Under the pieces are notes generated by a model, which had not been told where the DNA came from, did no database searches, and saw nothing but the letters and a program-made list of their open reading frames with translations. Made by a program: the position numbers and the translations under genes. A stretch of DNA of 64,000 bases from Tritrichomonas musculus (taxonomy: Eukaryota; Parabasalia; Tritrichomonadida; Tritrichomonadidae): positions 310,001 to 374,000 of the forward strand of contig JAPFFF010000052.1 in the NCBI GenBank assembly GCA_039105265.1. Direction: 5' to 3'. Below, one piece after another: positions 1 through 10,282 of the stretch (the stretch's first letter is position 1; the number at the start of each line of letters is the position of its first letter).

Positions 1-641
1 CATGTTAAATTATAGTGTCTTGTCTTGGTTAACAACTTGATAAATTCACTATTACCATTCTTTAATAAATCACTACCTGCACAATCATCTAGTATCAATA
101 ATGTGTTATATGGATATGATGATGTTTCATACTTGACTAACTTATTGGCTATATATATTATTTTATCATTGAGCTCATTTAAATGATGCTTCTCAATGAG
201 CCTCCTCATTTCGTCATTGGTCTCTTTCATTCGAGATAATACATATTTGACAATAGCATAATACTTTATCTTTCTTCGAAGATGTCTTTTAAGATAACTC
301 ATTAATTCTCTTTCCTTTACATAATCGATTCTTGATTGTATCTGTTTATTAAGTGTTTCAGCTGTTTTATCCATTTTACCAGAGCTTGAGCAAAATATTA
401 TCTTTTGGTAGTATGGATGTTTAAACAACCTCTCTGTTATCATAATATGTCTCCATATCCAAAAACTTTTACCAGCACCTGGTTTACCAATTAAAAAGTA
501 TATACCATTTGTACTAAAAGGATAATCAGGTGATAATGGTTTAATCAAAGCACCATCTATCTCTTTCATGTTCTTCCGTAAGGTTTCTTTAATCAATGTT
601 TCTACTTTATTTATTAGTTCTGCACTTGGGGGTTCATCCAT
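1..641 (-). CDS. Polinton packaging ATPase, element A (runs off the window)
   Basis: This is the N-terminal three quarters of an FtsK/HerA-type packaging ATPase, which in viruses of this lineage pumps DNA into the capsid. It contains the Walker A motif GKPGAGKS and the Walker B region LLILDDC and is almost identical to the 288-residue product at 19977-20843. The start codon follows a T/A-rich tract and lies 10 bases after the stop of the integrase gene. The 3' end lies beyond position 1. Confidence 0.9.
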   Translation of the reverse strand, partial: MDEPPSAELINKVETLIKETLRKNMKEIDGALIKPLSPDYPFSTNGIYFLIGKPGAGKSFWIWRHIMITERLFKHPYYQKIIFCSSSGKMDKTAETLNKQIQSRIDYVKERELMSYLKRHLRRKIKYYAIVKYVLSRMKETNDEMRRLIEKHHLNELNDKIIYIANKLVKYETSSYPYNTLLILDDCAGSDLLKNGNSEFIKLLTKTRHYNLT

Positions 642-651
642 TTACAAATTT

Positions 652-1806
652 TTAAATGTATTTCATAATTTTATCTGGTATTGGTTTGCCCTCAACCTTT
701 TGACCTGCTTTAATTTGTCGTTCATAATTTTTCTTTTGTTCCAACCAATATTGTCTTTCTGCTGTACCAAGTACTAATGGATTACCTCTCCTTACATCTC
801 TAATAGTTTGTCTAGCAAAGGCATCATCACCTTCGACTCCTTCCCATTTTAAATCATACTTACCAGTATCTTCATCAAAGTTATATATTTTTTCAATAAT
901 ACCTTCTTTACCTTCATTTAGTCTTTCAGCTACTTTAATCCTTTTGTCTCTTGTCCTTAACAACCTATATCCAGGGAATGAACTTGTTGAACCATCTTTG
1001 GACTTGACCACAAACTGGTTACCTTTTTGTGAGTCAACTATATAAGACTCATTGGACAAATTACTTCTTCTTTTACCAAATGGTTCTTTTTCGAGTACTA
1101 ACCTGACCTTCTCACCTGGATTAAAATGGTATGGATTAATGCGTGCATTCTTTTGTATGTACTTTATTTCATCCTCTGGAGTAATATCATTAGGTGCTTT
1201 ATTATCTAAAGACCTATGAGGAGAGTTGTTATATATGTTGACCAAATCATGCATCTCCTTTGGTTGAATAAACCTATTTTCACCAATAGCATCTCTTATG
1301 GTTCTCATAAATCTATTAATAATGCCAAGTACATTATGGTTATTCTCAGTTGTTGTTCGGTATTTTATGTTCTTCTCTCTCATGAAGTCTAAGACTGTTG
1401 ATGATAAATATGCTGCATCCTCATCACTTGTTATCGAATATACATGAGGTACATCATTAACAAATTTATGAAGTGCTGTTAATACTTCTCTTGATCCTTT
1501 ACCATTCATAGGATATGCATATGCTTTTCTGGTGTTGATATTGATGAACATTAGATAATTCAACCCACCTGCCTCTTTATTATTAATGAAGGTATCCATT
1601 TGATAACCATGAGGATGTTTGGATACAATAGGTATATATTGTGCTTTAGGTACTCTCTTATCATGTACTACTCTTTCATCAAAGTATTTCTTTGCTTCTT
1701 CTTCATTTAGATTCTCTTGTTTTGCCATGCTAAGGTATTTGTCCAAGGTCTTCCATTTAGCTTTGTTGTATAATTTTTCATATGGGCTTGGTTCTTCTTT
1801 ACTCAT
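652..1806 (-). CDS. Retrovirus-type integrase of Polinton A
   Basis: The 384-residue protein differs from the element B integrase (18812-19966) at about one residue. It has an RVE-type integrase core in its first half (motif regions QMDTFIN and SDEDAAY). A C-terminal part contains GIIEKIYNFD and YDLKWEG, which resembles a chromodomain, a fold often used to steer insertion to chromatin. The role is element insertion through the terminal repeats. Family assignment is strong; the chromodomain reading is an inference. Confidence 0.9.
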   Translation of the reverse strand: MSKEEPSPYEKLYNKAKWKTLDKYLSMAKQENLNEEEAKKYFDERVVHDKRVPKAQYIPIVSKHPHGYQMDTFINNKEAGGLNYLMFININTRKAYAYPMNGKGSREVLTALHKFVNDVPHVYSITSDEDAAYLSSTVLDFMREKNIKYRTTTENNHNVLGIINRFMRTIRDAIGENRFIQPKEMHDLVNIYNNSPHRSLDNKAPNDITPEDEIKYIQKNARINPYHFNPGEKVRLVLEKEPFGKRRSNLSNESYIVDSQKGNQFVVKSKDGSTSSFPGYRLLRTRDKRIKVAERLNEGKEGIIEKIYNFDEDTGKYDLKWEGVEGDDAFARQTIRDVRRGNPLVLGTAERQYWLEQKKNYERQIKAGQKVEGKPIPDKIMKYI

Positions 1807-1813
1807 TTATTTT

Positions 1814-2815
1814 TTAAATAAACATCTTATCGTATTGAAGGAATTGCATTTCGATTACAAATGAATCATTTGGAGGTAGTTTGGTTGGACAATAATAATG
1901 AACATCACTATAGAAGTCTATCCAAAACCTTTGGTCCATTGAGTTTAACTTGAAGTACTTAATAGGACTATATTCAACATCGCTATTTCCTATATAATTA
2001 TGTAATGCTTGTTCACCTATCGATGAATATATTTTGCATGATTGTCTGTCCCATATATTATCGAATATTAATTCCTTACTCCATGTTTGATATTTTTCTG
2101 GTTTATTTTGAAATATGCCATTACCTATATTAAACACATCTGCAAAATCATCATTCCAGGATTTAAGTTTGAAAAAGTTCATATATGGTGCGGTATACTC
2201 CCAATCTTGTTCATTCTTACTATTGGTATAGTAGTATTTATTGTTCCCTGCTTTATTTCTTTCTGTATAAATGATTTCATGAAAACCATTTTTATCATAA
2301 TATCCATCTGTTTGTATATCTCTATCCTGTATATTGTCATCATTTTGAACAAATTTGTCTAATGAAGAAGTTTTAATGTATGACTTAAATGCTTGATTAA
2401 CTGCATCAAAAAATCCACGTAAATCTCCATCGACTGACACCCAATCAATGACTTTGAAGAATCCATATATATGATTCGTACCAGTTACATAGTTTGTTTT
2501 TAGTGTTCCATCATTCCATGTTCCACCACAAACAAACTCATATGTTTTCTTATGTATCTTATATATTTCAATCTCTACTTCCATTTTGCGTCTTCTCTTA
2601 ATGATATGTGCTGAACGAACACCAACAATAGATTCCCCTTTGTTTGCAGTTGACCATTCTGGTGGGAAATTAAACCAATACCTATTAAACTTAGCTTTAT
2701 CATGTTGAGCATCCTCAAGGAAGTAGGCTGTTTCGATTGGAAGAGGTGTATTACCATCATTAACTATATTATCTCGATTAGGATATAGAGTTTTAACACT
2801 TGGTGGTAATTCCAT
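1814..2815 (-). CDS. Putative penton-like minor capsid protein, variable core, element A
   Basis: The 333-residue protein is nearly identical to the element B copy (17800-18804) over roughly its first 75 and last 60 residues, but clearly diverged in the core (about 1975-2585 here). The end region with IYSSIGEQ and SFVIEMQFLQY resembles the product of 31669-32409. Both are tentatively assigned as single-jelly-roll penton or minor capsid proteins from this shared motif and from their presence beside protease, integrase and ATPase genes. The variable centre may be the exposed face of the protein. Confidence 0.7.
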   Translation of the reverse strand: MELPPSVKTLYPNRDNIVNDGNTPLPIETAYFLEDAQHDKAKFNRYWFNFPPEWSTANKGESIVGVRSAHIIKRRRKMEVEIEIYKIHKKTYEFVCGGTWNDGTLKTNYVTGTNHIYGFFKVIDWVSVDGDLRGFFDAVNQAFKSYIKTSSLDKFVQNDDNIQDRDIQTDGYYDKNGFHEIIYTERNKAGNNKYYYTNSKNEQDWEYTAPYMNFFKLKSWNDDFADVFNIGNGIFQNKPEKYQTWSKELIFDNIWDRQSCKIYSSIGEQALHNYIGNSDVEYSPIKYFKLNSMDQRFWIDFYSDVHYYCPTKLPPNDSFVIEMQFLQYDKMFI

Positions 2816-2836
2816 TTCGAGTCGAATAAAAAGTCT

Positions 2837-4370
2837 TTATTTATATGCAACACCTGTTTCTAATTCATTGTTTTGAAGTTCTCGAAGTATCCTCTTTCTA
2901 ATATCTGGTATATCGCGTTGTCTAAACTTACCATTTCCTTCATGCAAAAAGGTACGACAAGATTCCATTAGAAACACTCCACAATCCTTGTTATTCCTTT
3001 GACTAGGTACATCATAATATTTTGCTGTTAAATTACCTGTTGCTGAAAGATTGATCCACTTATTAAGTGTCTTTACCTCTGGTTCCATTGACTTATTCTC
3101 AGAGTCATAGCATTCGATTATTTTCTTTGAATATCGAACAATACATAAAATCCAATGTTCTCCATCTGAGCAAATGGGGACAAATACTTTATCGAACTTT
3201 GAAAATGACTTTTTACCTGAGATAGGACTTTTCATCAGTTCATGTATTTTTTCTTTATCATTAGTCTCATATGCTATAGAAAGGAGGGTATAAAATGCAG
3301 TAGGTAAGACCAATATTTTCTTTTTATCAAACTCTGCCTCATTTTGACCAGGTTGTTTATTCAATCTCTTTCCTTTTTCATATAGAAGTTTCAAGTAGTC
3401 ATCAATAACATCTTCTTCTATATTTTCATCATTGACTAAACTCCTCCAATCATGAATCCTATTATGTCCTTGGTCTACTATATACTCTCCTGCTTTCTGT
3501 GGTGTCATACGGGGTTGTCTTGGAGGAGGACTAGTACCTCGAGAGGTATGTGATGATGGAAACTGTGGAGGTGGTGATGAAGGAGGAGGAGGAGGTGGAG
3601 GTGGAGGTGAACGAGGTCGTTTTGATTTTGTCTTAGGTTGTTTTGATTTTTTCTTAGATCTATCATCCTCGTCTAAATTTGTACTACCTTGAAGTAAACG
3701 TTGAATTCTGTTTTGATTGAGATTCTTTTTTGGTGGTGGTGGTGGTGGTAACTCATCGTCTGATAATCTATCTTGTAAATATCTTGTTCGATACTCTCTA
3801 AGAGGTCTGGGTAATGGAGCCAATTCTGGTATATCATCTGTTTGAACACCTCTAGTTTTATATTCTTTCTTATCACTTTTCAATGTTCTTTCTTTCATCT
3901 GCTCTCTCAGTTCTCTAGCTGCTTGTTTTTCCTCCTCAGTCTTCATTCGAGATATCCTTATGTTGATAATATCATAATGTAATTTTATCTCTGTTAATAT
4001 ACCTTGATTTGATTCTTGGAGAGTATATTGATATGGCTTTAATACTGTTATGTAATGCCCATGTTCATCTTTATCATCTTGATTTTTCTTAATAGCAAAC
4101 ACACAACCTGTAAATTTTGCTTTTGGTCTCTCTCTTGAGTCTATTAGCAAATTCAAGTACGTCTCTAAAAGCTATACTAGTATTTAAATATGTCTCATAT
4201 AATTTTTGTAGATTTATTTGATTATTAGAGAACTTCCATATAGTTTGACCCAAACCTCTTGTTAATCTTGCAACATCTCTATCAACTAGTTTAGGTCGAA
4301 ATTTAATAGTACCTTGTAATAGTTGTATTTTATTGTTAGGTTTTGTTTGTGTACCTATGTCACTTGTCAT
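2837..4370 (-). pseudogene. Ulp1/adenain-like maturation protease, element A copy
   Basis: This copy is homologous throughout to the 512-residue cysteine protease of element B (16240-17778), with the same proline-rich linker and C48-type catalytic region (GEHWIL, then CYDSEN, then NKDCGVF). It is not whole, with about one break. Apart from that the sequence is almost identical to B, which implies that the damage is recent. The family cleaves capsid precursors during virion maturation. Confidence 0.85.
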
Positions 4371-4435
4371 TTAAAAATCAAATAAAAGAAAGAAGAAGAA
4401 GATGTTGTTTATTTCATTTTTTTATTTCTGTATAA

Positions 4436-4699
4436 ATGGCTAATTACATGACCATAAAAGAGCGTATATATATCCTCTATAAAATAGTGTCTTACCTCTA
4501 TGAATATAGATGTGAGACTAATGAGGGAGTATGCAATATTTTAATTAATAAGATAAAAGAGTTAGCTGCTGAGTATTTCGAACCTGAATTTCTTGGTGTA
4601 ATGATGAAAGATGGTGATTTGGAATTTATCGACCAAATAGAACATTTATCCTTTGAGTTCTTAGAGTACCAAATATCTAATCTGCCCTCGCATTTATAA
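4436..4699 (+). CDS. Small helical protein of unknown function (element A)
   Basis: An 87-residue protein rich in Ile, Glu and Tyr that begins MANYMTIKERIYILY. It is nearly identical to the product of 15608-15871 in element B, differing at only a few positions near YEYRCETNEG. I do not recognise its family. It runs tail to tail with the HNH nuclease gene and the two coding ends overlap by about 23 bases, an arrangement kept in both elements. Conservation between A and B argues that it is a real gene. Confidence 0.7.
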   Translation: MANYMTIKERIYILYKIVSYLYEYRCETNEGVCNILINKIKELAAEYFEPEFLGVMMKDGDLEFIDQIEHLSFEFLEYQISNLPSHL

Positions 4700-5012
4700 T
4701 TTTGGGCATATCCCTGTTATAGTTACTATCAGTTGGGGTTATCCATCTTAAGTTGCTTAGATGGTAGTCAGCCCTATTCCTATTGATATGGTCTACCTCT
4801 ATTTTATGTTGTGGGTCATCATTAGGTATGAACTGTCTTGCTATAAGTACATGTTTCAAGTAGTAGTTGCCATTTAGACATACACGTATATACCCCTTTA
4901 TATGTTTTGCATCTTTGCATATAAAATGATTACTCTTACGTCTTATAGTAAAGGGGTACCTATTCAGTATCTCATAGTCGTTAGTAAAGCCTTTGAGTGG
5001 CACAAATGACAT
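4677..5012 (-). CDS. NUMOD4/HNH homing-type endonuclease (element A)
   Basis: A 111-residue protein identical to the element B copy. The N-terminal part (YEILNRYPFTIRRK, then GYIRVCLNG) resembles a NUMOD4-like DNA-binding segment. The C-terminal part has the HNH signature HKIEVDHINRNRADYHLSNL followed by RWITPTDSNYN. Such proteins are usually selfish nucleases; here the gene sits just inside the terminal repeat, so it could instead serve element replication or insertion. Confidence 0.85.
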   Translation of the reverse strand: MSFVPLKGFTNDYEILNRYPFTIRRKSNHFICKDAKHIKGYIRVCLNGNYYLKHVLIARQFIPNDDPQHKIEVDHINRNRADYHLSNLRWITPTDSNYNRDMPKIINARAD

Positions 5013-5053
5013 TTACTCACTTTTTAAATGATTCATTTCATTTTTATTTTGGT

Positions 5054-5350
5054 ATGAACAAGTGGGGGAAGATCATTGTTGATAGAATTGATAAAAAAGA
5101 ACCTCGTCAATATCCTCTTGATGACAAAGAAAGAAACACTACCAAGTTCCCAAAGAAAAAAAAGCGAGTGGGCTTGTATAAGAACTATAAGGAACATCAA
5201 GAAGAAGAAGAAAAGTATATAGTGACAGAGTGTCATTTTATTCCCTATGAATATAAAGAGATAGGCGTTCAAACTCAAGACCTTTGGGATGTAGGTGTTC
5301 AAACTAATGCTGAACTACCTCATATAGAAGAACTACTTAGTAAAATCTAA
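5054..5350 (+). CDS. Small charged protein with two GVQT motifs (element A only)
   Basis: I chose the ATG at 5054, giving 98 residues starting MNKWGKIIVDRID, because it follows the tract TTTTTATTTT like other starts in these elements. The protein is highly charged and ends with two closely spaced peptides, IGVQTQDLW and VGVQTNAEL. These match the core of known dynein light chain LC8 ligands. It is divergent from the HNH gene and lies next to the terminal repeat. Element B has no counterpart at this place. Function unknown; LC8 binding is an inference. Confidence 0.6.
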   Translation: MNKWGKIIVDRIDKKEPRQYPLDDKERNTTKFPKKKKRVGLYKNYKEHQEEEEKYIVTECHFIPYEYKEIGVQTQDLWDVGVQTNAELPHIEELLSKI

Positions 5351-5383
5351 CTTCTTTTATTTTATTTTAATTTTTGTTGTAGT

Positions 5384-5694
5384 AGGGTACGAGATTCTCG
5401 GGGCAGGTACCTGTGCCGTTTCATAGATGGGCGGTTGTGGGGTGGGGTACCTGTGCCGTTTCATTGATGGGTGGTAGGGGTGGGTACCTAAGACGTTTCA
5501 TAGATGGGCGGTAGGGGTGGGGACCCTGTGCCGTTTCATAGATGGGGAGCAGTAGTGAGAACATTTTTATTTTTTTTTTTTTTTGATCCATCTTTTTTTT
5601 TCTTTTCTTTTTTTTTTTTTTTTTTTTTTTTTTAACTAGTTCGTGTTGACGCGTGGGCGCTAGCCTCCGCGGAAACCGACTAGTATATACTACT
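5384..5694. repeat. Terminal inverted repeat of element A
   Basis: The outer end of the repeat is a roughly 60-bp block bounded by ACTAGT on both sides, and the extreme terminus is TATATACTACT. Inside lie T-rich runs and about four tandem copies of a unit of about 38 bp containing GTGCCGTTTCATAGATGGG. The inner edge begins with GTACGAGATTCTCGGGG. The same architecture occurs at 7624-7897, 14929-15279 and 40361-40629, with different numbers of the 38-bp unit. Confidence 0.92.
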
Positions 5695-7621
5695 CATAGA
5701 CCAGGTTAGAATAGTATCAAATGTAGCACTAGCATTTGGAGTTATAGAAACTGCAGGTAGTATAGCTAATGTTGGTCTTACATTGTTTCGAACAGGGTTC
5801 ACATTTACAAAGGCTGGTATAGATGCTACTATTGAAGGTGTATCACAAGGTGAACAAGCTTTGTATCATCTAGGTGATGGAAGCAACCTACCTCCATTAA
5901 AAATAGGAAGGTCAACTACAACTGATTTAACACCTATTATTGATTGGTGTGATGCAGAAAAGGTAGTTGTTGAATATACTGATGAAACTGAAGACATTTC
6001 AAAGACGATAACAACATATCGAGATGCTATTGATTTATGCAACCACTTCAGGGAATCATTAAAACCTGCATTTAGGCTATTAGCTGATAAAATAAATGAG
6101 GTTAATGAGGAAGTAGAAAATAATAACTATATTGATAAGAATGATTTAGTAAGAGATGATACTATTGATATAGTAGGTAGTATTGTTAATAAGGAAGTAC
6201 ACCTTGAAGCTGAAGATGTTATTACAGATGGTACTATTAAGGCAAGGCTAATGGTTATGAAGGTTAGTGAGTTTAATGACATCGACTATGAGGAGTGTAT
6301 AATAACTATTACTATTGCAGGTGGTACTATAAGTCAATATGAGGGCAGTGATTACTTCCCAACATGCACCTTAAATGGCAAGACAATAGTTATAGCCAAC
6401 CCACAGCAAGTAAGAGTTACTGGTATAGCCATTAAAGAAAATAGTGCTGTTAGGAGAATGTCATTTGAGGTTAAGGATATAGCATATACATGTGATATAG
6501 ATGCTCTTAACAACAAGGTAGACTCACTTGAAAAGATATCCCACGACAATAATGAATCAATAGCTACTATTATGAATGAATACCCCACAGTTGATGAGGT
6601 TAATGATGTCTTGAAGGAGTATACATTAAAGAAAGATATTCTCAAAAATAGCGAGTTGCAATTGAACCCAGACGAAAAACCATCAAATGACGTTCTCCAG
6701 AAAATAATGTACGATGATGATAAACCGTTATCTGCTCAAGCATCTGCTATTTTAACATCTCTTGTTGTTGGTGAATTCAAGACAATTATTTTAGATACTT
6801 GTGATGAAAAATATCGAAGCAAAAATGATTTGGTATATAAGGAGTCTATTGAAGTGCCTTTTGAAAATGTACAAGATAGTTCAGGATCGTGGGAAGTCAA
6901 AATAAAATTGAATAGTGGAACTCGTCTTGTTGGAACGATAACTGATGACGATGGTGTTGTGAAGAATTTTGATTTTATGTTTGATTATGATGGTGTTATC
7001 ACTGAAGATGGAGATGTTAATATAGATTTTGAAATTGATGGAACAACTTATTACTTAACTTATTATAAAAGTGATAGTAATGGTCTGTGCTTTTATATCG
7101 AAGACGGGACAGACTTTTTTGATACCAAATTAATATTAGCGGAAAAAATATTGAAACAGGATGAAATAGCTTTAAAGAGTGAAAATGATGAAAAATATCG
7201 AAGCAAAACTGATTTGAAAGTTGGGAATAAAATTAGTCTACCAATAACAAACGGCCCTTACGAACCAGAAGGTCTAAATGATGATTACTATTATACTTCA
7301 TTTGTTCCATTCCAAGAAGGAGCTCACTTAGTTGGTGTGACTGGCTCAAATGTAGATTATGAATTTGATATTATATTCAAGACAGAAAGAACAGAAAATA
7401 TTCATGATACAATTGCTCATGTTATGACAACAAATATGGGCACGTTTAATTGGGAAGAAGCAACAGGTGTACTTTATAATCACGATGGAACATATCCAGT
7501 ACGAGTTACTCTTGCTGAATTTGGTGAAGAAGATCAAATAGCACTATGTAGTCAAATTACAGAACTACAAAATAAGATAGCAGCATTGGAAGCTAGGTTA
7601 GCTGCTCTTGAATCGAAATAA
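5695..7621 (+). pseudogene. Fibre-like structural gene, C-terminal part (element F)
   Basis: The sequence is homologous to the C-terminal half of the 879-residue product at 37719-40358. After a region resembling ALAFGVAGTAGSIG come short helical stretches and then modular beta-rich domains linked by KYRSKNDL or KYRSKTDL. One module (about 6830-7180) is nearly identical to element B. It is followed by an additional module (about 7190-7530) that B lacks. The gene ends with the heptad coiled coil ALEARLAALESK shared with B. I infer an elongated attachment or tail-fibre-like protein with exchangeable tip modules. Confidence 0.75.
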
Positions 7622-7623
7622 AG

Positions 7624-7897
7624 TAGGTACGAGATTCTCGGGGCTGGTACCTGTGCCGTTTCATAGATGGGCGGTTGTGGAGTGGGGTACCTGTGCCGTT
7701 TCATAGATGGGTGGTAGGGGTGGGGACCCTGTGCCGTTTCATTGATGGTAGGCGTTGAGGTGGGATAACATGAAAAGAAGAAGAAGAATTTTTTTTTATT
7801 TTTATTTTTATTTTTTTTTTCTTTTTTTTTTTTTAACTAGTTCGTGTTGACGGTGTGGGCTTTAGCCTCCACCGGAAACCGACTAGTATATACTACT
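7624..7897. repeat. Terminal inverted repeat of element F
   Basis: It has the same architecture as the other ends here: the inner edge GTACGAGATTCTCGGGG, about three copies of the 38-bp GTTTCATAGATGGG unit, T-runs, the ACTAGT-bounded outer block and the terminus ACTACT at 7897. The block centred near 7860 has the potential hairpin stem CGGTG/CACCG with an inner GGCT/AGCC. Confidence 0.92.
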
Positions 7898-8479
7898 AAT
7901 ATCCCATTAATCAATGTCACAAGCATGTCATTGTTGTTCCCCAAGCATCACAATGATTTGACTGTATTTGAGAATCCGGTTTACCAAAACTGCTTTTTGA
8001 ATATTGGTGGTAAGAACTTCCCAGATGAGAATGTCAGTACCATTGGTGCCAGATTCTTCGAAAGCCAATTAACAGCTGGAGACCTCGATGGTATCACACT
8101 CCAATGTTCAAAGGAATTCGAAGATAGCTTCACCATGCCCAAGAACGATGAAAATGGTGTTCGATATCGAAATACATTGAGTGATGCCACATCATTTGTA
8201 TTCAATGCCCAAACAGAACGTGCATCTGCTGGATACTGTTATGATGGCTTAGATGGTGGCAAAGGTAATATCCAAATTCAAGTCAATGGTCAACCAATAT
8301 TCACTGGTGATAATGATACATATTACAAGATTATCGAACCAAGTGGAGCCATTGTTAGACCACCACCTGTACAACTCTGTTTATGCAGAGACACCTACTT
8401 CAAGCTCTCACTCGATGGTCTTGAATATATCGATGATGAATCACCAGCTGGCTCACAAGTTGATCCAGAAATGGCATAA
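7898..8479 (+). pseudogene. Major capsid protein, C-terminal part (element C)
   Basis: From the F junction the reading continues with SMSLLFPKHHNDLTVFENP and then NIGGKNFP, which aligns with SMFCLFPLKHTHKTYFKNP and the following part of the element B capsid protein (21888-23570). It is the second half of a double-jelly-roll major capsid protein interrupted by the insertion of F. Apparent coding sequence left of 7898 is only a translation of the F terminal repeat. Confidence 0.75.
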
Positions 8480-8521
8480 GAAATATGGCATTAGTGGTAA
8501 AAATATTTTTGCACTTTGGAA

Positions 8522-9157
8522 ATGTCTCTCCATAAGGCTAGAATTCTATCAAGTGAGAATGATGCGAGTGTTAAGCAGGAGCAGAATGTGAATATTAAGA
8601 TCGCCGCGAATAGACCTCCACCAGTTCAACCGGTATCATACCCTCAAGTCCCACAGATGCAACCCCAAATGGGATACACCAAAGGTCTAAACCCCGAAGG
8701 GGGTTATACTCAAAATGGCACACAGGATGCAAATTTTACTACAGCCTCGACAACTGGTGTATATCCATCAGTTGCTCCAATAAACAGTCCACCCATCGAA
8801 CGTTCATTAGACCTCGACACTGACGACTTGGGTACCAAAAATAAATTCCTCGAGATATTGCTGAATATCTATGAGACCAACCCACTGAGGATGAACAACT
8901 ACCTAGTGTGTCATAGCAACACGCTGATGGAGCTCATTAAGATACTCACTAAGGCTGACAAGGTTGAGTTGGTCATCAATGAGGACAGTGGGTGCACTGG
9001 TTGTGTTTCAAATTCGAAGTATATGAAAATTGACAAGATATTGGTGTCCAAAAATGGGGTATCCAATGAGTTGAAATATGGATATAAACCTTGTATGGAC
9101 CGAGCTCATAAGACACTCGATATCACTCAAAATTTGTATTTAAATTTGTATAAATGA
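8522..9157 (+). CDS. Polinton protein with conserved C-terminal domain, homologue of the 24527 gene
   Basis: The first ATG in frame gives 211 residues. The N-terminal half is Pro/Gln-rich and low complexity (QPVSYPQVPQMQPQMGY). The C-terminal half, with LMELIKILTKADKVELVINE and then DSGCTGC, aligns with the C-terminal half of the element B product at 24527-25051 and with the piece at 13521-13836. The conserved CxxC-like turn in this domain may be structural. Function unknown; its place after the capsid gene suggests a virion or assembly role. Confidence 0.75.
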   Translation: MSLHKARILSSENDASVKQEQNVNIKIAANRPPPVQPVSYPQVPQMQPQMGYTKGLNPEGGYTQNGTQDANFTTASTTGVYPSVAPINSPPIERSLDLDTDDLGTKNKFLEILLNIYETNPLRMNNYLVCHSNTLMELIKILTKADKVELVINEDSGCTGCVSNSKYMKIDKILVSKNGVSNELKYGYKPCMDRAHKTLDITQNLYLNLYK

Positions 9158-9303
9158 CCAGCGCAAGTGAAATCATTATGAATATATTATTGGGATTGAT
9201 ATTGGTGACCAATGTAGTTGAACTGCTATTACTGGTATCGCTTACAGCTGAAGATGAACCACCTGAGTTGACTGATGAGCTGAGGCGCACATTGTATGCC
9301 TAA
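9154..9303 (+). CDS. Small single-span membrane protein (element C)
   Basis: A 49-residue reading frame whose ATG overlaps the stop of the preceding gene (ATGA overlap). The sequence begins MTSASEIIMNILLGLILV and continues with a Leu/Val-rich stretch to about residue 30, forming one predicted transmembrane helix. An acidic tail (AEDEPPELTDELRR) follows. It fills the gap between two clear genes. I do not recognise a family; a small viral membrane protein is plausible. Confidence 0.55.
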   Translation: MTSASEIIMNILLGLILVTNVVELLLLVSLTAEDEPPELTDELRRTLYA

Positions 9304-9322
9304 GAGCTTTATTTTTGATTAA

Positions 9323-10282
9323 ATGTTGTATTACAAGCGTCTACAACCAACTCTTTTTGATTATACATCTATTGAATTATCAGACAGTTCCAGTGAAGAC
9401 CCAATTGATTTTGATACATTTGATAGGTACCAGAAGCAGCAACCGGTATCCAAGAGGTTTGATGTGGATGAGGCTATGAGTGAGGCCTATTCCAAAAATA
9501 GGGATAAAATCACGAATGCATCCATAAGGCCAATCGCTAATGGGATCTATGCGTGGTACAATACTTTGAACATACTGGTAGCATCACAAGGCAAAGGCAA
9601 GAGCCATACAGTAATTCGCGATATCATTCAAATGGGTAGACTCAATAATGGTAACTTTGGGGGAACCCCTGAGGATTCGCAGAATCCGTTTCACCTGATC
9701 GTGTATGTGAGTAAGAATGGTATTATAAATGATTCCACATTTGAATCTCAACGCGAGCTCATCAACTTGCCCATTGAGGTCGTCGCTGATAGTAATGCTG
9801 AACGGTATTTGAAGGAACTCGATTTATGGAAGGAGTTGTATAACAAATATAGCTCGGTTGGGAAGGTTACACTTGACGAGTCCAAGCTGCAGCAGATGTT
9901 TGAGTTCCTCCATATCAACAAACTCGGGAAACCCAATGTACCACTCAACACCATAATCCTGTGTGAGGACTTCATTAAGAGCAAGCTATTGAAATCAGCA
10001 TACTTCACAAACTATATCACCCAGTTGCGTCATAAGAACTCAATCGTGTACATCAATATCCAGTTCTTCAAGGGTGTGCCAACCGATTACAAAAATAACT
10101 GCACATCATTCTTCATATTCAATGGGTTCTCACGACAGAAACTCAATTACATATATCAACAGGTGAGCATACCTTGTGAGTTCGAGGAGTTGTGGCAAAA
10201 ATATAGAACATTATCTGGACATGATTTCATATTGGTGAACACAGTTGAACATGATATGCAAGTGGTGTACTCAAAGATTTAG
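9323..10282 (+). CDS. Packaging ATPase (element C)
   Basis: A 319-residue P-loop ATPase with Walker A VASQGKGKS (about residues 90-98) and Walker B region NTIILCEDF. It lies just after a capsid-type gene set. It corresponds to the HerA/FtsK packaging ATPase of Polintons and is distant from the element B protein at 19977-20843. The gene overlaps the end of the convergent gene at 10279 by 4 bases. Confidence 0.85.
   Translation: MLYYKRLQPTLFDYTSIELSDSSSEDPIDFDTFDRYQKQQPVSKRFDVDEAMSEAYSKNRDKITNASIRPIANGIYAWYNTLNILVASQGKGKSHTVIRDIIQMGRLNNGNFGGTPEDSQNPFHLIVYVSKNGIINDSTFESQRELINLPIEVVADSNAERYLKELDLWKELYNKYSSVGKVTLDESKLQQMFEFLHINKLGKPNVPLNTIILCEDFIKSKLLKSAYFTNYITQLRHKNSIVYINIQFFKGVPTDYKNNCTSFFIFNGFSRQKLNYIYQQVSIPCEFEELWQKYRTLSGHDFILVNTVEHDMQVVYSKI

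Larger units (their letters stand above)
1..5694 (-). mobile_element. Polinton/Maverick element A (right part, reverse orientation)
   Basis: This is the end of a Polinton that continues past the left edge of the window. Read on the minus strand it holds ATPase, integrase, penton-like protein, protease and HNH genes in the same relative arrangement as element B at 14929-40629. Nucleotide identity to B is very high across most of this stretch. The terminal repeat ends at 5694 in the ACTACT terminus shared by all copies here. The element looks nearly whole where visible, with about one break, so it is young. It was inserted into the fibre-like gene of element F, whose coding sequence resumes at 5695. 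Confidence 0.93.
5695..7897 (+). mobile_element. Polinton element F, right-end fragment
   Basis: This is the right end of a B-like Polinton: the C-terminal part of a fibre-like gene followed by a terminal repeat that ends at 7897. Coding similarity to the fibre gene at 37719-40358 starts right at the junction with element A, so A inserted into this gene. F itself inserted into the capsid gene of element C, which resumes at 7898. The rest of F presumably lies left of the window, beyond A. Confidence 0.87.

Noticed and set aside
7844-7897. Apparent protein start MLTVWALASTGNRLVYTT in front of the element C capsid fragment
   Set aside because: This is a translation of the F terminal repeat; a similar peptide arises at 14979 from the B terminal repeat. 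It is not a real N-terminus.
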